The translations under genes and the position numbers were made by a program. DNA of 15,910 nucleotides from CAYUNT01 sp964446285 (lineage in GTDB: Bacteria; Sumerlaeota; Sumerlaeia; SLMS01; CAYUNT01), in the NCBI GenBank assembly GCA_964446285.1, contig CAYUNT010000101.1, forward strand, positions 1-15,910, given 5' to 3'. Of the stretch, positions 7,576 through 14,700 are shown piece by piece (the stretch's first letter is position 1; each line of letters opens with the position of its first letter). The notes under the pieces were generated by a model. The model was not told the origin of the DNA, did not search any database, and worked only from the letters and a program-made list of their open reading frames with translations.

Positions 7576-8832
7576 ATGATGCGCACACTCAGTGTTCTTT
7601 CAGTCCTCATCCTCTGTGCTGGCCTGGCTGGCGCGGCGCAGTTCGAGGGATTCAATTACGCCAGTGATGCTGCGGCCCAGGCCGATTGGTCTGTCATTGG
7701 CGACTATGCAAGCGCCGGAAATGCCGCTCCGGCAATCACCGCCTCCCTGACCGACAAGCAGGAAGGCGCATCGGCCCTCAAGGTCGAATATACCTACAAC
7801 TCCAGCTGGTATTATTTCGCTGGCATCAAAAAAACCTTCGCCACCCCGGTGGATGTGTCCGCAGGCAAAAAGTTCACGATCCAGGTCAAGGCAGGCAGTA
7901 ATGTCGGGGAAGATATGTGGGTCATTTTCAAATTCAAATCCTCCAATGGCTACAACGCTCGCCATGTGGTATGGTCCGGATTTCCGGGCGCAAACGCCTG
8001 GACTACTTTTTCCTTCACGTTGAACGGATACGATGGCTGGGACAACCACACGGTCTTCGATCAGGCTGATTTGACTGACATCAGCGAATTCTCCATCAGC
8101 CTGATGAAGAATGATGGAACGTCCGCGTCGGGAACGGCCACTGTTCTGTTCGATGACATGCAGATTGTCTCCGAAGCGCCCGAGGTTCAGGAAGGCATGA
8201 TCGATTCGTTTGCCTATGCGAACGACGCAGAGGCCACAACGGCCTGGGCGCCTATTAGCACCGCTGCCGTGACTTCGATTGCCGCCGGCAAGGATGGCCG
8301 CGGGCTGCAAATCGCCGCTTCGAGCATGGTTGCGTGGACCCGCTATGGAGCGTATCGCACATTCGCTTCGCCGGTTGACATGTCGGCGGTCGAATACTTC
8401 CAGATTTGCGTCAAGGGATCGTCCTCCAATTCCCCGGGTCCGCGCCTTTACATGTATCTGAAGGATGCAAGCGGCCAGAAGGCCCGCGTGGTATTCAGCT
8501 CCTGCATGCAGGCTGACCGCTGGCTCTGCTACCGGATTATTGCCTCTTTCGCTCCGGCGGCGGCGCCCGCTGGCGCCGGCGATGCGGATGGTTTCTACGG
8601 CGAATACCAGGATGCAGGCGACTGGAACAATGCCGTTCAGCCGTTCCATCAGGACAAGTGGGATGGCGGCATTTTGACGGATGTGAACCTTGCGCAAATC
8701 AGCGAAGTTCAGCTCATTATGGAGACCGGCACAGAGGGCGAATCCGCCACAGTGCAGGTGGACAGTCTCGTGGCCGCGCCGCTGGCATCGCTTGATCCGA
8801 GCGCGGTTCCGGCGTGGGAAATGTTTGACTAA
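7576..8832 (+). CDS. Exported protein with two related beta-sandwich (carbohydrate-binding-like) domains
   Basis: The protein has 418 residues. MMRTLSVLSVLILCAGLAGA is a classical signal peptide with likely cleavage after AGA (about 20). The mature part holds two similar modules, about 23-198 and 208-402. Each opens with FxYAxDAxA...W, has a K(T/R)FA(S/T)PVD(V/M)S segment, a (K/C)VK(A/G)(G/S) strand and ends with xxV(L/Q)(F/V)D(D/S)(M/L)xx; the shared order points to an internal duplication. Aromatic-rich strands (SSWYYFAGIKKTF, DMWVIFKFKS) suggest a jelly-roll fold like carbohydrate-binding modules, but no exact family or catalytic motif is recognised. It is probably periplasmic or secreted. 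The ATG at 7576 is preferred to an upstream in-frame TTG (7522) because it starts the signal peptide and follows GAAAGGA (7561-7567). It is transcribed alone, with a strong terminator at 8867-8910. Confidence 0.82.
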   Translation: MMRTLSVLSVLILCAGLAGAAQFEGFNYASDAAAQADWSVIGDYASAGNAAPAITASLTDKQEGASALKVEYTYNSSWYYFAGIKKTFATPVDVSAGKKFTIQVKAGSNVGEDMWVIFKFKSSNGYNARHVVWSGFPGANAWTTFSFTLNGYDGWDNHTVFDQADLTDISEFSISLMKNDGTSASGTATVLFDDMQIVSEAPEVQEGMIDSFAYANDAEATTAWAPISTAAVTSIAAGKDGRGLQIAASSMVAWTRYGAYRTFASPVDMSAVEYFQICVKGSSSNSPGPRLYMYLKDASGQKARVVFSSCMQADRWLCYRIIASFAPAAAPAGAGDADGFYGEYQDAGDWNNAVQPFHQDKWDGGILTDVNLAQISEVQLIMETGTEGESATVQVDSLVAAPLASLDPSAVPAWEMFD

Positions 8833-8866
8833 GACAACATAATTGACCATCGGTCATAAATGGAAT

Positions 8867-8910
8867 ATCGTCCGGACGGCGGATGCAAGCCGTTCGGACG
8901 ATTTTCTTTT
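8867..8910 (+). terminator. Strong intrinsic terminator of the two-domain exported protein gene
   Basis: A 14 bp stem (8867-8880 with 8889-8902, one G-U pair, otherwise complementary) encloses the loop GGATGCAA and runs straight into TTTTCTTTT. It begins 34 bases after the stop codon at 8832. This is the clearest terminator in the window and separates the gene from the dockerin protein gene downstream. Confidence 0.93.
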
Positions 8911-9288
8911 GCGGGCCGGGAGGCCGCCGCAATAACCGCGCCTATGGCGCGCAGGGTTCTTCTTTTCCGGAGGGAGCAGGAGAGGAGTTGCAAGCGGGGA
9001 TATTCGGCGGCGGCGGCGAGCTGCACATTTGGCTGGATAGCGCGCGTGGGGCGGGAGGGGCGTTATTCCGAGCCAAAATTATTTTGACGGCCTGTTTGCG
9101 GTATTTTTCCGGGAAAATTCGGTTACCTTCCCGCTGACCGGCTGCATGAGTTATTTCGGCATATTGGGGGCATTTTTCCGTGATTATTCCAGCATTATCG
9201 CGGCTGTCAGCCATGCGCCACGGCGGACCTTCTTCCGCATCGTTCGTGACCGGGGCGGGCGCGCATCTCGCGGCGAATAGATTTGCAA

Positions 9289-9317
9289 TTGACAACCGCT
9301 TAGTTGCCCCGCATAAA
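9289..9317 (+). promoter_or_regulatory. Sigma-70-type promoter candidate for the cohesin-dockerin gene
   Basis: A perfect -35 TTGACA (9289-9294) is followed at exactly 17 bases by CATAAA (9312-9317), matching four of six -10 positions. Transcription would start near 9325, leaving an untranslated leader of about 255 bases. It is the best promoter match noticed upstream of the gene at 9581; sigma specificity in this organism is unknown. Confidence 0.4.
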
Positions 9318-9489
9318 CAGCATGGATGGCGCTCAGGGTTTCGTGCAGTTGCGCAGCGCCAACGGCTGCCGCTTTCTGAAAGCAGACTGAGGAAAGAATC
9401 AACCTGTGCGCCGGGAGTGTTGGTTATCGCTTATGGCAAAAAGCGCTGGAATCAATCTTCGCTGGGCGCTTTAATGCCGCGTACAAAGT

Positions 9490-9519
9490 CTCTCCTTAAT
9501 AAAAGGAGGGGAGTTTTTT
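9490..9519 (+). terminator. Terminator-like hairpin inside the leader, possible attenuator
   Basis: CTCTCCTT (9490-9497) pairs with AAGGAGGG (9503-9510, one G-T wobble) around AATAA, followed by GAG and TTTTTT (9514-9519). No gene ends in the preceding 650 bases, and the hairpin lies between the promoter candidate and the ATG at 9581. A conditional attenuator is therefore as likely as a simple terminator. Confidence 0.5.
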
Positions 9520-9565
9520 CGTTTGACAGTGGATTTTTTTCACTGCCAAATATCAGCAGGTTTTT

Positions 9566-9573
9566 GGAGGTAA
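9566..9573 (+). promoter_or_regulatory. Strong ribosome-binding site of the cohesin-dockerin gene
   Basis: GGAGGTAA lies 7 bases before the ATG at 9581 and settles that start over the downstream in-frame ATG pair at 9599-9604, which would also give a good signal peptide and has its own GAGAGGAAA. Confidence 0.75.
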
Positions 9574-9580
9574 TCGACTC

Positions 9581-10873
9581 ATGTCCGAGAGGAAACGGAT
9601 GATGACAACACGGCCGGTTCTTACACGATTTTTCGCTGTTGCGGCGCTAGTGCTTCTTTATGGAGCGGTCAGCGCCCAGCCCACGTTGCGAGCGGTGCTT
9701 GAGGGATCTCCCTCGGCCCCCGCGACTGCCAACACGCAGTTTACCGTGCTGGTGACCTTCGAGGGGAATCCGACAACGTATTCCCTGCTCAACAGTATTT
9801 TCAAGGTCACGTATGATTCGCGCCGCGTCGAGTTGGTTGGCGCTGCGCATGTGGCCGGAGGCTTCTTGTGGAATCAAGGGGCTGAGCCGGATGTGCTTCC
9901 GGCGATTGGGCAGCCAGGTGCGGGAACTCCCGCGGCGCGGTCGCGCACAGTTTCCGTTGTGGATTTTGCGGGGTCCAATACCAAGTTGTTCACCCCCGAT
10001 CCGCTCATCAACGGCGATGTGGTTCGCCTGACATTCCAAACCACAAAGTGGCCTTCCGCGCCGTATGGGATTGCGCTGAGCCAGGTGGACCCGCAGCACG
10101 CGGGGTCCGAAGCGGAAAGCCCGATCAATTTCCAGGATGTCGAAACCTACCTGCCCATTCAATACAACGGGCCGGTGGCCTTTGACAACACGTCCGTGCA
10201 GGGGCTGGGCGCTCTGGATACCGATCTTGACCTGATTCCCGACTTTGCCGAAGTCAGCCGCCCGACCAATTTGACGCAGACCAGCAAGTTCATCCGCGAT
10301 TCGGATGGCGACGGTCTTACAGACGGCGAAGAGAACACCTACGGAACCAATCCGCGAAAATACGATACGGATGCGGACGGGCTGAGCGATTTCCTCGAAG
10401 TGGCGCTGGGCACCAATCCGCTGGTTGCCAACGTTGTGGTGGACGCGGACAAAGATGGCTATCCGGCCAGTGTAATGGATGATGCCGGACAGCCCATTGA
10501 CCTTTCCCTGCCGTTTGGCGCGGGTGGTTTGGGCGGCGCGGATCCCAATGATGCTGACGTGGACTTTGACAAAGATGGATATGCGGACGGCTATGAGCTG
10601 ATCGTCTTTGCCAATGGGGCAGCCGCCAGCAACGCCGCGCAGAAGCCTTCGCTGGGCGACATCAACGCCAACGGCACAGTGGATATTGGCGATGTCTTGC
10701 TCTCGCTGCAGTTCTTCGAGAAGGATTCCGCCTTCTACCTCCCGACCGTGAAGAATAATCAGGGCTTCGACGTCAACCGCAACGGAACGCCCGACATCAG
10801 CGACGTGCTGAAGCTCCTCAACCGCTTCGACCAGGGCGCCAAGTTTGTATTCCCCAGCCCTGTGGTTCCTTAA
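9581..10873 (+). CDS. Exported protein: cohesin-like domain, Asp-rich TSP3-like repeats and C-terminal dockerin
   Basis: The protein has 430 residues. Its signal peptide (about 1-32) has the hydrophobic core FFAVAALVLLYGAV and probable cleavage at VSA-Q. Residues about 35-205 look like a cohesin-like beta-sandwich: TQFTVLVTFEGNP, FKVTYDSRRVELVGA and GDVVRLTFQTT follow the spacing of cohesin strands. Residues 238-292 carry Asp-rich calcium-type repeats (DSDGDGLTDGEENTYGTNP, then DTDADGLSDFLEVALGTNP, then DADKDGY), with DVDFDKDGYADG at 326-337. Residues 357-417 are a dockerin with two duplicated F-hand loops: GDINANGTVDIGDVLLSLQF (359-378) and DVNRNGTPDISDVLKLLNRF (397-416). Dockerins plug into cohesins, so this exported protein may dock to a partner while offering its own cohesin-like face. 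The neighbouring multi-module protein gene is the obvious candidate partner. The cohesin call is less certain than the dockerin call. Confidence 0.85.
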   Translation: MSERKRMMTTRPVLTRFFAVAALVLLYGAVSAQPTLRAVLEGSPSAPATANTQFTVLVTFEGNPTTYSLLNSIFKVTYDSRRVELVGAAHVAGGFLWNQGAEPDVLPAIGQPGAGTPAARSRTVSVVDFAGSNTKLFTPDPLINGDVVRLTFQTTKWPSAPYGIALSQVDPQHAGSEAESPINFQDVETYLPIQYNGPVAFDNTSVQGLGALDTDLDLIPDFAEVSRPTNLTQTSKFIRDSDGDGLTDGEENTYGTNPRKYDTDADGLSDFLEVALGTNPLVANVVVDADKDGYPASVMDDAGQPIDLSLPFGAGGLGGADPNDADVDFDKDGYADGYELIVFANGAAASNAAQKPSLGDINANGTVDIGDVLLSLQFFEKDSAFYLPTVKNNQGFDVNRNGTPDISDVLKLLNRFDQGAKFVFPSPVVP

Positions 10874-11768
10874 GCGTCCGCTTTTCTCTTTGCGCAGCAT
10901 TGCGCGCGATGGGACGGGAAGCGTTTCTTCATCAGGAATATGCGCGCCAGCGCATTCCTGTGCGAATCAAGAGAGTCTGCGGGGCCTGAGAAATTCAACT
11001 GTGGCGGAATAACCTTCCTGCTTTTTCCCAGGCCCCGCTTCTTAAACTCGGGAGAGACGTTCTTCAGAGCCAGATTTTGGCCAACTTCCTGGTGTGCAAA
11101 TGTTCTTTCTGGCTTGGGCAAATGACAAATCTCCAAGAACGCCGTAAGGACCATTTCACCTGTTGAAAATGTTCCTTGCGGCACTTGTTTTTTCGCAGGA
11201 GCATGGAATCGCGATAAGGAGTTCTTCGGACGCCAAGCCCTTAGAATGCTTTGGCTCAAAATTGGGAAGCAAATCGGAGGTGGTTTCACAGAACTATTCG
11301 TTGGAAGTTGGGCGGAAACATGCCCGGGACAGGTTGCGGCGTAACATAGGGGTGGACAATAGGCGAACAAAGATTGAAAAATCGTCCGCGCCTGGCCGTT
11401 TTCCGGCGCCCAAAAAAACCTGAGTGAAGGCAAATAACCCTTGACCCCACAAGTCCCTGGGTTTTCAAAGGTAACGCGATCTTCCCCAAGCAAGTTGGCA
11501 AGCGTGGGAAGTCCGTCGTTCAGTAGGGTAACTACCGCCGGTCGATAACGAAGGATCGCGCGCGCATGATGCACAACTCCATAAGGATCGAAGACGGCGG
11601 AACGCCCTTCAGGCAAAGGGCGGCATTTTCTATTCTTGCCATCGCACAAAATAACTCATCGAGGAGGGGATAAAAGTGGCACTTTTGGCATCGGTTACTA
11701 CGTCAGCCGGTTTTCGTCCGGCGTCAATTTCAAGTTTGCCCACATCCTTTTCAACAAGGGGGCCAGGA
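10874..11768. other. Long non-coding region before the multi-cohesin-like gene
   Basis: These 895 bases have no convincing gene. The minus-strand frame 10870-11649 (259 codons) is long, but its product is Pro/Cys-rich with no domain and mixed codon use, so it is not accepted. An imperfect hairpin (GGAAT, 2-base bulge, GCGC, loop GCCA, GCGCATTCC; 10935-10958) has no T-run. A strong Shine-Dalgarno with a GTG lies at 11661-11678. No clear promoter was found. Confidence 0.55.
11661..11678 (+). promoter_or_regulatory. Strong Shine-Dalgarno with GTG, alternative in-frame start of the multi-module gene
   Basis: GAGGAGGGG (11661-11669) stands six bases before GTG (11676-11678). The GTG is in frame with the gene at 11769 and no stop intervenes, so it would add 31 residues before the signal peptide. 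The ATG at 11769 gives a textbook signal peptide and has AAGGGGG upstream, so I prefer it, but the better ribosome-binding site belongs to the GTG. Confidence 0.4.
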
Positions 11769-14700
11769 ATGCGTTTCTTCAGGAAAGTATCCGTTTATCT
11801 GATGACGGCCGCCGCGCTGCTGCTCAGCGTGGCTCTTGCGTCCGCGGCGGCTCAAATCAGCACTCGAGTGGTCAGCGGAGATCCCTCCGCTGCTGGAAGC
11901 AACTTCGAGGTTGTTGTAGAAGTTGCGTCCAACGACACAGGGTTGATCCCGGGCAAGGCCAACGTTCGTATCAGCTACTCAACCGCATCGGTCGAGTATG
12001 TTGGCGTGGCGGCTGGCGATCTCGGCAATCCAGTAGCGGGCGCGCCGGTTGTCTCCGGGATTCAGGAAAGTCGCGACATTCGGACCGATGGAAACGCCGC
12101 GAATGCAAACGGAACCCCCGCTTGCTTTACGGTTACGTTCAAGGTCCAGTCGCCGCTGGTTACGCCCTACACAATCAAAATTGAGGACGATCCGGGCACA
12201 GCAGACGCTCTTTTGGCGTTTGACGGCGGCACGGGCGATTTCACAACTCCGATTGCTTCGGCGCTTTCCTATGCCGGAACGACGGACATCGGCGTAAAGC
12301 CGACGCCTACGCCCATTGCCCAGGTGGCGACGATCAGCACACGCCTGGCCAGCGGCAACGCATGGTCGCGCGGCCAGACCTTCAAGGTTGCCATCGAGGT
12401 GACGGATAATCCCTCTGGCGTTGTCCCGGTTGGCGCGATGGCCCGCGTAAAATATCCGATAACCTCGGTTTCTTACGAAGGCGTCGAAAAAGCCGATTTG
12501 GGCGATCTGCCGCCTAACATACCTGAAGAGGGCGCGTTCATCGAGAAGTTCCGCGACATCGGCACGTTCGGCGATCTGGGCAACACCAAGGTTCTGCCGG
12601 TGTGCTATCTCGTGACATTCAAGCTTCTCGACAATCCGGTTTCGCCGTTCTCGATCACAGTCGAAGCCGATCCGGATAATGCGGGATCGCTTGTGGCGGT
12701 CAGCCCCGACACCTCGCTGCCGACGCTGCCGATTCCGGTGCAGTTCAATAGCAGCGCCACAATCGGCTTGGGGATTATCCCGACGCCTACACCGATTGCG
12801 CAGGTGGCGACGATGAAGACGCGCATTGCCGAAGGCGACGGATGGCATCGCGGCTCGATCCTCAAGGTTGCCGTTGAAGTGTCAGACAATCCTTCGGGCG
12901 CGATCCCGGTGGCCGCTCTGGCGCGTGTCAGCTACCCGACCACGGCCGTGAGCTTTGAAGGCGTTGAAAAAGCCCAGCTTGGCGACTTGCCGCCAAATAT
13001 CCCGGAAGAAGGCGTGCTGGACAAATGGCGCGACATCGGCACATTTGGCGACTTGTCCAATACAGTGCTCACTCCCACCTGCTTTGTGGTCACCTTCAAG
13101 GTTATTGATAATCCTTCGGTGCCGTATTCGATTACAATCAGCGCGGATCCAGATGGAGCTGGCTCGCTCGTGGCTATGGATCCCAATGCGGGCCTGCCAA
13201 CTCTCCCCATTCCAACGCAGTTCAATAGTGCAGCCACAACGAATCTGGGTGTGATTCCGACTCCCACTCCGATTGCGCAGGTCGCCACAATTTCCAGCCG
13301 CATTGCGGAAGGCAACGGCTGGAAGCGCGGCGATACCTTCAAGGTGGCTATTGAAGTTTCGGACAATCCTTCGGGCGTTGTTCCGGTGGCCGCGATGACC
13401 CGGATCAAGTATCCGATCACTTCGGTTAGTTTCGAGGGCGTCGAAAAAGCCGATCTGGGCGATCTGCCCCCGAACATACCGGAAGAAGGACCATTTATTG
13501 ATAAGTGGCGCGACATCGGAACGTTTGGCAACCTGAGCAACACCAAAGTTACTCCGGTTTGCTATCTCGCCGTGTTCAAGGTCCTCAATGGCGCAGTTTC
13601 TCCGTATTCGATCACTGTGGAAGCCGACCCGGACAATGCCGGCTCGCTGCTCGCCATGGATCCAAACTATGGCCTGCCGACTCTGCCGATTCCGGTTCAG
13701 TTCAATAGCGGCGCAACCGTTGGCTTGGGCGTAATTCCGACGCCTACGCCGATTGCGCAAGCGGCCACGATGAAGACAGCCATCGTCGAGGGCGACGGCC
13801 GGACCCGCGGCGCAACATTCAAAGTGGCGGTTCAAGTCAGCGACAATCCTTCGGGCGTTCTCCCGATTGCTGCTCTTGCCCGCATCAAGTATCCGTCCAC
13901 CGCCGTGACCTTCGAAGGCGTGGAGAAAGCCGATCTTGGCGATCTGCCTCCGAATATACCGGAAGAAGGCGGGATGGAAAAATCACGCGACATCGGAACG
14001 TTCGGCGATCTCGCCAATACGAAACTTCTCCCCACCTGCTTTGTGGTTACCTTCAAGGTTCTAAATAACCCGGTGGTTCCGTATTCGATCACGATTGAAG
14101 CCGATCCAGACGGCGCCGGATCGCTGGTGGCCATGGATCCAAACTCGGGCACGCCGACACTGCCGATTCCGGTGCAGTTCGATAGCACAGGCACGCAGGA
14201 CTTGGGCGTGATCCCGACTCCGACCCCAATTACACAGGTTGCGACAATTCGGACGAATCTCGTCGAGGGCAATGGATGGTTGCGCGGCGCTACCTTCAAG
14301 GTGGCCGTCGAGGTCAGCGACAATCCTTCGGGCGTAATCCCCGTCGCTGCCATGGCGCGTATCAACTATCCTATCACTTCTGTGTCCTTTGAGGGTATCG
14401 AGAAGGCCGACTTGGGCGATTTGCCCCCGAATATACCGGAAGAAGGACCGTTCATTGACAAGTGGCGCGATGTCGGCACCTTCGGCGATCTCGCCAATAC
14501 AAAAGTTCTCCCCACTTGCTTCATCGTCACTTTCAAACTGCTCAATGGGGCGGTATCCCCCTATTCAATTACAGTAACCGCCGATCCTGATAATGCCGGC
14601 TCGCTGCTTGCCGTGGATCCGAACACGACGCTGCCGACGCTGGAAATTCCGGTTCAATTTGACAGCAGCGCGACGCTGGGCCTTGGCGTCATTCCGACCC

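Larger units (their letters stand above)
8911..9580. other. Long non-coding leader region before the cohesin-dockerin gene
   Basis: In these 670 bases I see no gene. Short open frames lack ribosome-binding sites and domains. The region holds a promoter candidate at 9289-9317, an AAAGCGC/GCGCTTT inverted repeat at roughly 9437-9473, a terminator-like hairpin at 9490-9519 and the ribosome-binding site of the next gene. Confidence 0.6.

Noticed and set aside
7600..8850. 416-codon minus-strand frame opposite the two-domain exported protein
   Set aside because: The plus strand has a signal peptide and an intrinsic terminator in the right place; the minus product has no domain and is a coding-bias shadow.
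7163..8865. Shared 13-mer GTCATAAATGGAA at 7163-7175 and 8853-8865
   Set aside because: One pair of 13-base matches is expected by chance in a window of this size, and the flanks do not match.
9647..10900. 417-codon minus-strand frame opposite the dockerin protein
   Set aside because: The dockerin, Asp-repeat motifs and strong ribosome-binding site define the plus-strand gene; the minus frame is a shadow.
10870..11649. 259-codon minus-strand open frame in the gap before the multi-module gene
   Set aside because: The product is Pro/Cys-rich with no domain or signal peptide and mixed codon use. Homology search would settle it; a conserved hit would reverse this decision.
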